Positions 43,290-53,537 of a stretch of 64,000 nucleotides of DNA are shown here, one piece after another. Numbering within the stretch: the first letter of the stretch is position 1; the number at the start of each line of letters is the position of its first letter. Origin of the DNA: Clostridia bacterium. Lineage in GTDB: Bacteria > Bacillota > Clostridia > Christensenellales > DTU072. The position numbers were made by a program, and so were the translations under genes. Below the pieces are notes generated by a model, which saw nothing but the letters and a program-made list of their open reading frames with translations, ran no database searches and had not been told where the DNA came from. The stretch lies in assembly GCA_017403145.1 (NCBI GenBank), contig JAFQOO010000002.1, positions 64,408-128,407 of the forward strand, in the 5' to 3' direction.

Positions 43290-44747
43290 ATGAAGAAGAT
43301 TTCTCTCGTGTTAGTAGTCATAATCCTAGCTGTAAGCGTTGGATTAGGTATTGCTTTGGTTCAAAAAGAACTAGATGCTCAAAATAGTAAAGACGGAAAA
43401 GAAATTCCCTTTACTAATTATGAGGTTGACTATTTTGATGAAGCTACGAGAGTGGATTCTAAAAATGGAATAAGAATAAATTTTAACGAGGAAACCACCT
43501 TTAATACCGTCGTGCTAAAAGAAAGTGGCGACGTCATAAGGGAGTTTTCTCTTTTTTATACGGATAAAGAGGGCAACGATAGGTTTATTTATAAGCAAGA
43601 TTTGGTAGAGGGATATAGATATTGTTCTTTCCCCACTATTTCTACTACCTCTTTATACGTGGAAATCAAGGGCGTAGAAGGTGAAGCGTGGAATATAAAT
43701 GATATAGAAATATATTATATGGGCGACACCTATGACAAAGATTTTAGAGTAACCGCCTACGTGGTAAGCCAATATACGTATAAAAAGAGTAGCGTAGAAA
43801 GGGAGCATTTTAAAGCTATCACTCACGTAAATCTTATATCGACTGTTTTCTTTACGCAAGAGGGTGATATATATTTCCTAGATAGTTATATCGATGGCGT
43901 TTTGATTGATGGAAAGACGATATTTGAAACTTCGCTTGCAAATATAAAAGAAGTTATAGAACCGAATACCACGATAGTTGCCACCTTGCTTGGTCAAGAT
44001 AAAAATGGCAGTGGGCTAGGTCAAAGGGAAATACATAATACAGCCTTTACCACCTATAAGGATAATTTTATTAAAAACGCGCTTGAATTTAAAGAAAAAT
44101 ATAATCTAGACGGACTTTCATTCGATTACGAATACCCCGAAACAATGGAAGAATATGCCGTTATGTTCGAAGCTTGTCGCACTTTGAAAGAACAAATGTC
44201 GCCCGGCTCACTAATGACGGTAGCACTTGGTACTTGGTCGATTTATAAACCTCTTATATTCGATAAGACGCTTATGGAATGCGTTGATTGGGTGGAAAGT
44301 ATGAACTATGATGAAATGCGCGAGGACCCCCACAATTATCATTCTACTTTTTCTACCAGCTGTTACGATTTTATAGAAGATATAAGACTAGTCAATAATT
44401 CTTTCGGCGAAAAAGCAGAGGGTATTTATACCGACCTAAAAGACGTTAATTTAGGATTACCCTTCTATTCTAGACCCACGGATGGTAGGGGATATTGGGG
44501 CAACTACGTTGACGTTGCCGAGAGCTTGGGTAAGTATACCAACGTTAAGTTCGACGAATATTATCAAGGTCAATTGCTTCCCCCAACCTACTATAATAGC
44601 TATCAAATGATATATGATAAAGTGTGCTATTGTATCGACCAGGGAATGGGCGGAGTTATGGTATGGCACTACAGTTGTGATGCTCCCTGGGATAGCGGGC
44701 TATCGTTGTGGCGCGCGATATACGAAGCGGTTGAATCTAGAAAATAG
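43290..44747 (+). CDS. exported GH18 glycosidase (chitinase/endo-beta-N-acetylglucosaminidase type)
   Basis: The 485-residue protein has an N-terminal signal or anchor helix (residues 4-23), an N-terminal beta-domain with WNINDIEIYYMGD and a GH18 barrel. The catalytic D-x-x-x-D-x-E motif is DGLSFDYEYP with Glu281 as acid/base, and VESMNYDEM follows as the second conserved strand. GH18 enzymes cut beta-1,4 GlcNAc linkages in chitin or, as ENGases, release N-glycans. In this operon, with LacZ and hexosaminidase nearby, release of N-glycans is the better guess. It appears to be the only clearly exported catalytic enzyme of the operon. Confidence 0.85.
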   Translation: MKKISLVLVVIILAVSVGLGIALVQKELDAQNSKDGKEIPFTNYEVDYFDEATRVDSKNGIRINFNEETTFNTVVLKESGDVIREFSLFYTDKEGNDRFIYKQDLVEGYRYCSFPTISTTSLYVEIKGVEGEAWNINDIEIYYMGDTYDKDFRVTAYVVSQYTYKKSSVEREHFKAITHVNLISTVFFTQEGDIYFLDSYIDGVLIDGKTIFETSLANIKEVIEPNTTIVATLLGQDKNGSGLGQREIHNTAFTTYKDNFIKNALEFKEKYNLDGLSFDYEYPETMEEYAVMFEACRTLKEQMSPGSLMTVALGTWSIYKPLIFDKTLMECVDWVESMNYDEMREDPHNYHSTFSTSCYDFIEDIRLVNNSFGEKAEGIYTDLKDVNLGLPFYSRPTDGRGYWGNYVDVAESLGKYTNVKFDEYYQGQLLPPTYYNSYQMIYDKVCYCIDQGMGGVMVWHYSCDAPWDSGLSLWRAIYEAVESRK

Positions 44748-44776
44748 TCATATTAGGCTATCTAAACAAAGAATTT

Positions 44777-44828
44777 AAGCACCCAAAATGCTATTATCAT
44801 ACGATACTAAGTTTTGAGTGCTTTTTTT
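44777..44828 (+). terminator. terminator of the lacZ operon
   Basis: Stem aagcacccaaaa (44777-44788) / ttttgagtgctt (44812-44823) followed by a T run. Confidence 0.8.
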
Positions 44829-44886
44829 ATGCAATTCTACTAGAAACAATATTTTATTTATAAAAACACAATATCAAAAATTTCTC

Positions 44887-44915
44887 TTGAATTTTGCGCG
44901 CGCGTGTGTTAAAAT
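44887..44915 (+). promoter_or_regulatory. sigma-A promoter with alternating CG/TG spacer
   Basis: TTGAAT (44887-44892) and TAAAAT (44910-44915), spacer 17 bp consisting of ttt followed by gcgcgcgcgtgtgt. Drives the giant surface protein gene. Confidence 0.75.
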
Positions 44916-44949
44916 TATAAGCGTATAAATATATTCATAAGGTGTCAGT

Positions 44950-47900
44950 ATGATTAAAAACAAAAGCCGATTCAGTTTTATAATACTACCTATAATTTTC
45001 TTGCTTGTTTTAGTATGCGCTTTTTCTTTACGCGCGCCCGCAAGTATATCTGCGAATGCGGAAACCACTTCGCTTTCTGGTGATGGTACCAAAGATAGTC
45101 CCAAGCATATTACGACCATTGACGACTTTTTATTCCTTGTTGAGCGCGTTAACGACGTTAATAGTAGCGAGGACTATTTGAACTACTATTATGCTCTAGA
45201 AATTGATTTGGATTTAAGTAACGTGGAAGTTGTACCAATTGGAACAGAGGAACGTCCTTTTAATGGTTATTTTCAAGGTAACGGTAAAATAATTGATGGG
45301 TTTAGTATCAATTCGACTGCAAACAATATCGGCTTGTTTGGTTATACTGGTACCAATGCTGTTATTACTTCCGTAGGATTGGTTAACTCCAATATCACCG
45401 CATACAATTCGGCTAATGCAGGCGGTATCGTTGGTTATAATCAAGGAACTATCAGCAATTGTTTTTATCAAGGCACTATCAATGCTAGACAAAACGTTGG
45501 CGGTATCGCCGGCATAAATTTGGGTAGCATCGTTCAATGCTTTAGTAATGGTAACGTTATAGCATCGGCAACCGTTGCAAACCTTGGTGGTTTAGTAGGA
45601 CAAAATCACAAAACGTTACAATATTCCTATTCTATAGCAGACGTTGAGTCTACCAATGCTAACGCAGAAAACGTTGGTGGCATAATTGGTGGTAGATATA
45701 CCTCTCAAGTAGAAGCTACTCCCACGGGAACCTTCTTTAATGGTTCTTTGAATGCCGGTATGGATTCTATCGGTTATGGTGAAAGCTCCATAGATAAAAC
45801 TCCCGTAGCGTTAGATGCGACTAGAACACAATCTCTAACTAGGGAAGAATTTAATACCGAGACTTTACAAAAACTCTTTGGTAATAGTAAAAACTGGGTG
45901 CGTGATGCATTCACCGTTACTAATCATTCCTCATACGTTGCACCTTTGCAATCCGTTTTCAACAATAGACTCAAAGAAGAGGTTAATAATAGTGAGCTAA
46001 AGAGAAATCTTGAAACTGCTTCTTCCGAGCGTATGTATGGTATAGATACCACCGCAAGCAGTACGGAAGTATGGGGTAGTGAGAGCAATCCCTATCTGAT
46101 ATCGAATGAAACTCAACTAAGAAATCTTCAACGAGCTGTTTCGGAAAAAGGGGAATCTTATTTTGAGAAATACTTTTTGCAATCTTCAAACGTTACCCTC
46201 ACCGAGCAAATGTCGCCTATCGGTAATAGATATTTGAACAACGTATTCCAAGGAACCTATAACGGTGGCAATAAGACCATTTCCGGCTTGGAAATCACCG
46301 ATACTATGGAAGAGCCCAATTACCTAGGTTTGTTTGGTTATATTGGTGCATCTTCTACTATTTGTAATTTAACTCTAGACGAAACTTGTTCTATTAGAGG
46401 ACTAGAATCTATCGGTTCCTTTGTTGGCTACAATCAAGGCGGAACCATTAGGAACGTGGAATCCAGAGCAACCGTAACTGCTCAAGGAAAGTCGGGCGGT
46501 ATCGTTGGCTTGACTAGAGAAGGCGTATATGAAAACGTTTTATCACAAGCTACTTTAAAACTACGCGGTAGTAACAATGGTGGCCTTTATGGCGTAATCG
46601 GTGGATATCAAGAAAAAGAAGCAAGAGATATAATAAACGTTTGGTACTTTGTAAAGTTGAACGAAACCGGCTTTACCGATACCAATAGAATGGGAAGTGT
46701 GCTTTTGGTTGATACCAATAACGGAAACGTTACCGCGACTAAAGATAACAATGGTAATATTCAATTTAAACAAAATAGTGCCTCTCAAGGGTTTAGCGTT
46801 GAGTATAGGAGTGCAGAAGAAACTACTATATGCAATAAGGAAACCTTTGAACCTACCGAGTATTCCAATTTGCCCAATGCCGTTTACGCACGTTTTGTAA
46901 AGACAGTTAAATACGTTCTAAAGAATGATGCTAATGGTAGCTACGTTGATAGCATTGCCATATTCGATGAAGAAAATAACGAAACCAACAAGCTTTATAG
47001 CGGACAAAACTTTGTTCTATCTATAAAAATTCTTGATAGTGCATACGTTAGAGGTATCCTTCCTATGGATACTCTTTCCGGCATAGCGCTAAAATACAAA
47101 GATTCAACGGGAAGGGAAACAGAGCCCCAATATAACTATAATGGTAACAATGCATCTGTTGAATATAGAGCAACAATGCAAAACGATTTGGATAAGCTGG
47201 AAATTGAAATCACCATTATAAATTGGAGCGAAGAGGTATTCTCTAAAGACCACGTATATGATGGCGAGCCGGTAGAATTCCCCATCGAAAAGCTAGAAAA
47301 ACCCGCTAATTACTCCATAATAGTAAACTATAGCGGTGGTTCGGCTCCTGTTAGAGCAAATCAAAGCGCAAGCGAAAACCATTCTTATACGATTATTTAC
47401 CAAAATGAAAGTGGTATTAGAATGGGCTCAAAGAATGGTAATATTCACATCAATAAATGTCAACTTTACGTGCCTTTAGATGCCCTACAAAACACTAAAG
47501 AGTGGGATGATAGCGACCTACCTAGTGTTGCAAAAGTAGATAATACCAAGGTGTATTTCAAAGTAAATAACGAAGATACGCTAATAGGTACTAGAAACGA
47601 CGTGGTTCAAGTAAATGCTACAATGTCATTTGGTTTGAATGATATCCAATACGATAGCTTAGGCAATTACGTTAAAACTACCATAAAATATATTTTTACT
47701 CTTTCCGGCAAAGATGCGACTAACTATCTTGCACCCACTGAGGCAAACGGAACAGGAACAATTGTAAGACGTCAAATAAAAGTAAGTCTTGATAGTTACG
47801 AAGGACAATTTTCTGGTGTAGGCAAAAAACCTAGCTTGAGCGGTAAAAAGATTATAGCTAGCGGTGTTATTGCAAGTAAGCCATATGAAGCAATTTATAC

Positions 47901-50583
47901 TTTCCTAAGTGCTGAAGGAGTAGATATAAAAAACGAAGCAACTTATGGCTCGGTAGGCTACTATAGATTGCTAATTAGCCTTTCCGACGAGTCTAAAAAG
48001 TATTACGAAATATCATTCCTAGATGCTATTAGTGAGGAAAACGGTGCTTATACGTATGTTAATTACAAGGTTGTTCCTTATAAAACCGATTTGATTTATC
48101 TAATAAATGGAGAAAACAAAGATAACGTAACTTATGATGGAACTTCACATACCGTAAGTGCATATTTCTACGACGTATCAGGAAAGCGCGTTGACGTAAG
48201 TTCGTTGGCTATTGCAGATAACAACGGAGATACCGTTACCAATCTTTTGAACGCCGGCGAGTATGTTGTTAATGCTAGTTATAGTGATGCCAACTACGAT
48301 TTATCGGCTTCTAACGTTAAAACTTTGATAGTTAACAAAGCTGAACAACAAGAAATTACCTTTACTTCTTCCGCAACACACGACTTTGGTTCAACCTATA
48401 TTGCTACTGCGATAGGTGGTAGTGGAGAGGGCGACATCGTTTATAGCGTAAGCGAAGATTGCTTAGATATGGCGACCTTTGAAGGTAACGTTCTTACCAT
48501 AAATAAAGCTGGCGTAATAACCATTATTGCCACGAAACACGACGAAAGCGGTAATTACAACGACCTTTCAAAGAACTTTGATTTGACGGTAAATAAGACG
48601 GAAATAAGCGTATGCGTACAAAGCTTTGAAATAACCTATTTAGACGAGCCTACCTTTAGCTTCGTATCCTCTACCGGAGAGGAACTTGATGGTGTAAGTG
48701 GAGTTAACGTAATCCTAAATGGCAACCTATATTCAGGCGAGGTTTTGGACTTTGGTAGCTACGAAATCACTCTATCCCTTGACGACAATGCAGAAAGCGA
48801 TGGCTATATTTTGCAAGTAGGCGAGTGCGGTACTTTGACAGTCAAAAAGCTAGCTATTATGGTAACTGCAGAAAATAAAGAAGGGGTATATGGCGAGCAA
48901 CTAAAGGAACTTACCTATTCGATAAGTGATAGTCGTGTAAGTGCACTAAACGGAGAATTGACAACCACTGCAAGAAACGTTGGCGAGAACGATATTTTAC
49001 AAGGTACTATAACCGAAGAAAATAATAGCAATTTCGAAATAACCTTTGTTCCTGCAAAATATACCATTACCCCTAAGGCTCTTATAGTTAAAGCTATTGC
49101 GCAAGAAAAACGTTATGGGGAGGCTGACCCCGTTCCCGCATATGAGGTAGAAGGCCTGGCTTATGATGATACTGCAAAGAGCATAAATCTCACCGTTAAT
49201 ATGTCAAGATTTTCGGGTGAAGATTCCTATATTGAAAACGTTGAAGCATATAGTAGTTATCAGTATAGACTAATCGACGATATCACTATGGATAGTGATA
49301 ACTACACTGTAAGTTTTGTTACGGCATCTTTAACTATAATTCCGGGAACCCCAACTATTGATTCTTGTGAAGTTGTGAACGTTTTGCCCGATACTAAACT
49401 AAACGATGAGAATAAGCCTAACTTGGTTATAAAAGGAAGAGTTTATGAAAATAGTGTTTGGAGCGAGAAAACGTTGGATGGCACCGTTCAATGGAAAGAA
49501 AGCCTAACTCCTAACTTTAGTAATTCTGCATCGCTAACCTTTGTAGCTATATTTACTCCTAATAACAAGAACTATGCTCCTCTAGAAGTAGACGTAGAAG
49601 TAAAAGTAATTCCCGTTGAACTAACGGTAAGATTTGTTTCACCCAAGCAAATTGTATACGACGGAAACGAACACGACGACGTAGAGTACGAGTTAGTGGG
49701 ACTTATCGAAGGCCTTGATGCTAAAGAAAAAGTAACCTACGATGGCGACGTTAAAAACGTTGGTAACTTTAGCGTAAAGGTAGTAATAAACAACCACAAT
49801 TATAAATTGGCAGGTTCCGGTGAAACCACTATCAAAATTACTAAAGCTGATTTGTTGATAAAGGTAGAAGACCTCACTATAGTAGAAGACGAGGAAGCAA
49901 AGATTGACTATCTATTTGTTGGCTTCCAAAAGGGAGACGATGCCGATTGTCTAACTAAGCAACCTAGCGTACAGCTCTCTAACGTACCTGGAACGTATAC
50001 GATAACTCCTTCCGGAGCTAAAGCCGATAACTATAATATAAAGTACGAAAGCTTTACTTTCAAGGTATTAACCAAGAGCATTATAAACGACGAAGACGGA
50101 TTATCACTAAAGGGTGAATTCGATAGCGAAACCAAGTTTGAAATGGTAGAAAGCACTTCTAACGTTGATATCAACAATAAGTTTGCCGAGGTTCAAGAGG
50201 GGTATAAAGCTCTTGAAAATATGGGTATTGATAAAGTATACGACCTCAAATACTCAGTAGGAGAACAATCAATAACCATTGAAGGTAGCGTTTATTTAAC
50301 TATGGCTATTCCCGAGGGATATGAAGACACCAAGCTCGCTTATGCAATACTCACTAACAACGGAGAGGTTGTATACGTTCAAGACGTTCTCTATGATGGT
50401 GATAAAGTTACTATCAACGTTACCAACGCAAAAGCATTGATGCTACTAACCGAGCAAGAGGATAACTCGTTTATGTTGTACGTAGCGATAGGCGCTGTTG
50501 TTGTGGTCGTTGTAGTTATTATACTAATCGTTAGGGCGGTTAAGAAACGTAGAGAAGCTCGTTACGTAAAGTACGAAGATTAA
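44950..50583 (+). CDS. giant surface protein with GLUG and MBG repeats and C-terminal membrane anchor
   Basis: The 1,877-residue protein starts with a signal peptide (hydrophobic 10-30, cleavage after ISANA likely). Two GLUG/beta-helix blocks follow (about 95-245 and 420-560, for example AGGIVGYNQGTISNCFYQGT). The rest is a long series of MBG-type Ig-like domains with YGE/GxY-T-I-T-P patterns (GVYGEQLKELTYSI, KRYGEADPVPAYEV, YKITKADLLIKV-like strands). A single C-terminal helix (AIGAVVVVVVVIILIV) and a basic tail anchor it; there is no LPXTG sorting signal. It should stand out from the membrane as an adhesin or glycan-binding stalk. Monocistronic. Confidence 0.75.
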   Translation: MIKNKSRFSFIILPIIFLLVLVCAFSLRAPASISANAETTSLSGDGTKDSPKHITTIDDFLFLVERVNDVNSSEDYLNYYYALEIDLDLSNVEVVPIGTEERPFNGYFQGNGKIIDGFSINSTANNIGLFGYTGTNAVITSVGLVNSNITAYNSANAGGIVGYNQGTISNCFYQGTINARQNVGGIAGINLGSIVQCFSNGNVIASATVANLGGLVGQNHKTLQYSYSIADVESTNANAENVGGIIGGRYTSQVEATPTGTFFNGSLNAGMDSIGYGESSIDKTPVALDATRTQSLTREEFNTETLQKLFGNSKNWVRDAFTVTNHSSYVAPLQSVFNNRLKEEVNNSELKRNLETASSERMYGIDTTASSTEVWGSESNPYLISNETQLRNLQRAVSEKGESYFEKYFLQSSNVTLTEQMSPIGNRYLNNVFQGTYNGGNKTISGLEITDTMEEPNYLGLFGYIGASSTICNLTLDETCSIRGLESIGSFVGYNQGGTIRNVESRATVTAQGKSGGIVGLTREGVYENVLSQATLKLRGSNNGGLYGVIGGYQEKEARDIINVWYFVKLNETGFTDTNRMGSVLLVDTNNGNVTATKDNNGNIQFKQNSASQGFSVEYRSAEETTICNKETFEPTEYSNLPNAVYARFVKTVKYVLKNDANGSYVDSIAIFDEENNETNKLYSGQNFVLSIKILDSAYVRGILPMDTLSGIALKYKDSTGRETEPQYNYNGNNASVEYRATMQNDLDKLEIEITIINWSEEVFSKDHVYDGEPVEFPIEKLEKPANYSIIVNYSGGSAPVRANQSASENHSYTIIYQNESGIRMGSKNGNIHINKCQLYVPLDALQNTKEWDDSDLPSVAKVDNTKVYFKVNNEDTLIGTRNDVVQVNATMSFGLNDIQYDSLGNYVKTTIKYIFTLSGKDATNYLAPTEANGTGTIVRRQIKVSLDSYEGQFSGVGKKPSLSGKKIIASGVIASKPYEAIYTFLSAEGVDIKNEATYGSVGYYRLLISLSDESKKYYEISFLDAISEENGAYTYVNYKVVPYKTDLIYLINGENKDNVTYDGTSHTVSAYFYDVSGKRVDVSSLAIADNNGDTVTNLLNAGEYVVNASYSDANYDLSASNVKTLIVNKAEQQEITFTSSATHDFGSTYIATAIGGSGEGDIVYSVSEDCLDMATFEGNVLTINKAGVITIIATKHDESGNYNDLSKNFDLTVNKTEISVCVQSFEITYLDEPTFSFVSSTGEELDGVSGVNVILNGNLYSGEVLDFGSYEITLSLDDNAESDGYILQVGECGTLTVKKLAIMVTAENKEGVYGEQLKELTYSISDSRVSALNGELTTTARNVGENDILQGTITEENNSNFEITFVPAKYTITPKALIVKAIAQEKRYGEADPVPAYEVEGLAYDDTAKSINLTVNMSRFSGEDSYIENVEAYSSYQYRLIDDITMDSDNYTVSFVTASLTIIPGTPTIDSCEVVNVLPDTKLNDENKPNLVIKGRVYENSVWSEKTLDGTVQWKESLTPNFSNSASLTFVAIFTPNNKNYAPLEVDVEVKVIPVELTVRFVSPKQIVYDGNEHDDVEYELVGLIEGLDAKEKVTYDGDVKNVGNFSVKVVINNHNYKLAGSGETTIKITKADLLIKVEDLTIVEDEEAKIDYLFVGFQKGDDADCLTKQPSVQLSNVPGTYTITPSGAKADNYNIKYESFTFKVLTKSIINDEDGLSLKGEFDSETKFEMVESTSNVDINNKFAEVQEGYKALENMGIDKVYDLKYSVGEQSITIEGSVYLTMAIPEGYEDTKLAYAILTNNGEVVYVQDVLYDGDKVTINVTNAKALMLLTEQEDNSFMLYVAIGAVVVVVVVIILIVRAVKKRREARYVKYED

Positions 50584-50598
50584 AACTCATAAATTAAA

Positions 50599-50632
50599 AG
50601 AACCTGCATTTCGAAATGCAGGTTCTTTTTTT
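50599..50632. terminator. bidirectional terminator
   Basis: A perfect 28-base hairpin (agaacctgcattt / aaatgcaggttct around cg) with flanking A and T runs lies between the convergent surface-protein and sulfatase genes. Confidence 0.9.
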
Positions 50633-50642
50633 ATGTGATAGA

Positions 50643-51950
50643 TTACTTTTTACGTGTAAATAATGCCGGTAAAATGATAGGCTTCTTTTCACCGATAGAT
50701 ACCATTTGTTTTGTAATTAACTCTTTTAGCTCTTTGCGTACTGATTTATATTCCTTTGATTTAACTAGGTTGTTCTTTTGGATAGGGTCGGCTTTAACGT
50801 CGTACAAATAGTCTTCGAAATATACTTTTGCTTTTGCTTTAATATATCCTATGCCAACAGCTCTTATTGAGTAAAGATAATCTTTGGTTCTAATAGCTCT
50901 ACCAACTTGCGATTCACTGATTTGCATAAAGGCATATCCACGAGAACTCTCGTCGATTAATGAGTTGCCACTATAACTACTAGGAATATCAATTCCTGCA
51001 AGAGAAAGCAAAGTAGGGGGTAAATCTATTAAGCTAACAACGTCTTCAACCTTTTTACCGCCTGTAAATGCACCGCCTTTAATAATAAGAGGAATATGCG
51101 TGCAACTATCGTGAGGACTTCTTTTGTATTCAAGATTTCTAGTCTTAAAATGGGAACCGTGGTCGGAGGTATAAATGATTATAGTATTATCGTAAATACC
51201 TTTTTCTTTCAGCTTTTCAACAAGCCTACCTACGTTATAATCAAGTCTATTTATTGCGCTTATATAATCGGGATAGCTCTTTTTATAATCGCCTTTAAGG
51301 AAAGTTAAATCATCTGGGATAGGGTAATCCTTGTAACTTTCAACGGTGGGCTTATACCCTTCATAACAATGCCTATCGTTTTGATGGTGAGGCTCTAGTT
51401 GTGATATGAACATAAAGAAGGGCTTATCGGCAGAATGATTGTCGATGTACTCGGTGGCAAAATCGTTAATGCAGTCTGCCCTATATCCTTTAAAATCAAT
51501 TTTGTTTCCATTCTCGTCAAAAACATATCCGTCGTAACCGTGCGACGTGAATTCCAAAACGTCTGCAGCACGGACGTACTTATATTGTCCTTGACGGTCT
51601 TTTGGGATACTCGTACTTTCGCAATGGATACCTATACCGGGATATCTGTCGCTTGCTAGATGCCACTTGCCAACGTAGGCGGTATCGTATCCGGCTTCGT
51701 TAAAATATTCAGCAAGAGGCTTGATGTCTTTCTTGAGCGCTATGCCATTCCAATATGAGCGGTTTTCCGTTGCATAGGTACCGCTTTGAAGACAGGCGCG
51801 AGCAGGACCGCAAACAGGTTGGCAGGTAAAGCAGTTTTCGAATTTTACACCCTCTTCCGCAAGGGCGGTTAGAGAGGGGGTAAGGGTAGGTGTTACCGTG
51901 TCCCAACGTTGTTGGTCTGCAAAATAAAAAATAATATTTGGCTTTTTCAT
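50643..51950 (-). CDS. cytoplasmic sulfatase (type I, Cys-type)
   Basis: I start it at ATG 51950, giving 435 residues; a TTG 36 bp upstream would coincide with the promoter -35 box. The formylglycine motif is C47-G-P-A-R followed by ACLQSG, the C-x-P-x-R signature matured by anaerobic sulfatase-maturating enzyme, which is not in the window. Metal-site residues are in YFADQQRWD, TSDHGSH and the central VGKWHL. No signal peptide, so it desulfates imported sugars, for instance sulfated GlcNAc or Gal of mucin. It has a promoter so close that the mRNA may be leaderless. Confidence 0.88.
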   Translation of the reverse strand: MKKPNIIFYFADQQRWDTVTPTLTPSLTALAEEGVKFENCFTCQPVCGPARACLQSGTYATENRSYWNGIALKKDIKPLAEYFNEAGYDTAYVGKWHLASDRYPGIGIHCESTSIPKDRQGQYKYVRAADVLEFTSHGYDGYVFDENGNKIDFKGYRADCINDFATEYIDNHSADKPFFMFISQLEPHHQNDRHCYEGYKPTVESYKDYPIPDDLTFLKGDYKKSYPDYISAINRLDYNVGRLVEKLKEKGIYDNTIIIYTSDHGSHFKTRNLEYKRSPHDSCTHIPLIIKGGAFTGGKKVEDVVSLIDLPPTLLSLAGIDIPSSYSGNSLIDESSRGYAFMQISESQVGRAIRTKDYLYSIRAVGIGYIKAKAKVYFEDYLYDVKADPIQKNNLVKSKEYKSVRKELKELITKQMVSIGEKKPIILPALFTRKK

Positions 51951-51957
51951 AAAGCAT

Positions 51958-51986
51958 ATTATACTACAAAAATTACCAATAATCAA
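51958..51986 (-). promoter_or_regulatory. sigma-A promoter abutting the sulfatase start codon
   Basis: On the minus strand TTGATT (51981-51986) and TATAAT (51958-51963), spacer 17 bp. Only 7 bp separate the -10 box from the ATG and there is no ribosome-binding site. Confidence 0.7.
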
Positions 51987-52061
51987 TAGTTTATTTTACG
52001 ATACAAGATATACCTTTGTGAATATAAGAAATGCCTTGTATGCGTGCGCGCATATTTATTA

Positions 52062-52090
52062 TTGACTTTTTAAAAAAAATTTGATACACT
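52062..52090 (+). promoter_or_regulatory. sigma-A promoter of the citrate synthase/hexosaminidase operon
   Basis: TTGACT (52062-52067) and TACACT (52085-52090), spacer 17 bp. An alternating tract tgcgtgcgcgcat (52041-52053) lies 8 bp upstream of the -35 box. Confidence 0.7.
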
Positions 52091-52154
52091 AAATTTAACT
52101 ATGGTTTAATAACTTTGGTCTACAATTATTAAAAACCTTAAAAAGGAGAAAAAT

Positions 52155-53528
52155 ATGCCCAAAGCTCCCAATCCTAGAAAAGCTTTAGAAAAAAGGATTA
52201 AAGAATTATCCGTTCCCGCCGCAGAAAGTACCATTATTAAACAAGAATATTACGACAAATTTGATTGTAAACGCGGTCTAAGAGATATCAATGGTAAAGG
52301 TGTTTTGGTTGGTTTGACCGAAATATCCGAAATTATAGCTGCTAAAGAGGATGAAAACGGTGTTCGCACTCCCGTTGATGGTGAGCTATATTATCGTGGT
52401 ATTCCAATTGAAGATATAGTAAAAGGCTTTGTAAAAGAAAAAAGATTTGGCTTCGAAGAAGTCGTATATCTATTGGTTTTCGGTAAGCTTCCTAACGAAA
52501 AGGAGTTTGATGAGTTTAAAAATATACTTTCTACCCTGCGCAAGCTTCCGCAAGGTTTTCTTCGCGACGTAATTATGAAGAAATCGTCTACCGATATGAT
52601 GAACGTTTTGCAACGTAGTGTTCTTACATTGTATGCCTACGATGAAAATCCCGATAGTATCGCGATGGATAACGTGTTGATGCAATGCCTAGATTTGGTT
52701 GCAAAATTTCCCATTCTTTCGGTATATGGTTATCAAGTATTTAAGCATTATCACGAAGACGGCGACCTTATTATTCACCAACCTTCTGCAGAGTATAGTA
52801 CCGCGGAAAACATTTTGAAAATGCTTCGTGATGATGGTAAATTCTCACCTTTGGAAGCGAAACTTCTCGATTTATGCTTAGTGCTACACGCAGAGCATGG
52901 CGGTGGTAACAACTCTTCGTTCACTTGCCACGTGGTTACAAGCTCGGGTACCGATACCTATTCGGCAATCGCCGCGTCCTTGGGTTCTCTAAAAGGACCT
53001 CGACACGGTGGTGCAAACGCAAAGGTTATAAGAATGATGGATGATATTGCCGCTAACGTAAAGAGTTACAGTGATAAGGATATCAAAGATTATCTAGGAC
53101 AAATTCTAGATGGAAAAGCCTTCGATAAACAAGGCTTGATATATGGTATGGGACACGCTATATACTCCAAATCTGACCCTAGAGCAAAGATTCTAAAGAG
53201 CTTCGTTAAGCCTCTAGCTATCGAAAAGGGTATGGAAAAGGAGTATTCATTATACCGCAAAATAGAAGTTCTTGCTCCCCAAGTTATTGCCGAAAAGCGC
53301 AAAATATACAAGGGTGTATCAGCAAATATCGACTTCTATTCGGGATTTATATATCGTTTGCTTGGTATTCCTACAGAACTCTTTACCCCCATATTTGCAA
53401 TTAGTCGTATAGCTGGTTGGTCAGCTCACCGCATTGAAGAGCTTGCTAACGCAGGTAAGATTATTCGTCCTGCATACGATGCTGTTGCACCCCGTTCAAA
53501 ATATGTAAAACTAAGTGATAGAAAATAG
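52155..53528 (+). CDS. gltA: citrate synthase
   Basis: The 457-residue protein condenses acetyl-CoA and oxaloacetate to citrate. The catalytic triad is clear: His248 in LHAEHGGGNNSS, His284 in GPRHGGAN and Asp341 in SKSDPRAK. An N-terminal extension of about 60 residues precedes the citrate-synthase core, as in several clostridial enzymes. It has a good promoter and ribosome-binding site (aaaggag). Oddly it is followed after only 9 bp by a GH20 hexosaminidase rather than aconitase or isocitrate dehydrogenase. Methylcitrate synthase is a possible alternative activity. Confidence 0.93.
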   Translation: MPKAPNPRKALEKRIKELSVPAAESTIIKQEYYDKFDCKRGLRDINGKGVLVGLTEISEIIAAKEDENGVRTPVDGELYYRGIPIEDIVKGFVKEKRFGFEEVVYLLVFGKLPNEKEFDEFKNILSTLRKLPQGFLRDVIMKKSSTDMMNVLQRSVLTLYAYDENPDSIAMDNVLMQCLDLVAKFPILSVYGYQVFKHYHEDGDLIIHQPSAEYSTAENILKMLRDDGKFSPLEAKLLDLCLVLHAEHGGGNNSSFTCHVVTSSGTDTYSAIAASLGSLKGPRHGGANAKVIRMMDDIAANVKSYSDKDIKDYLGQILDGKAFDKQGLIYGMGHAIYSKSDPRAKILKSFVKPLAIEKGMEKEYSLYRKIEVLAPQVIAEKRKIYKGVSANIDFYSGFIYRLLGIPTELFTPIFAISRIAGWSAHRIEELANAGKIIRPAYDAVAPRSKYVKLSDRK

Positions 53529-53537
53529 GAGATTTAT

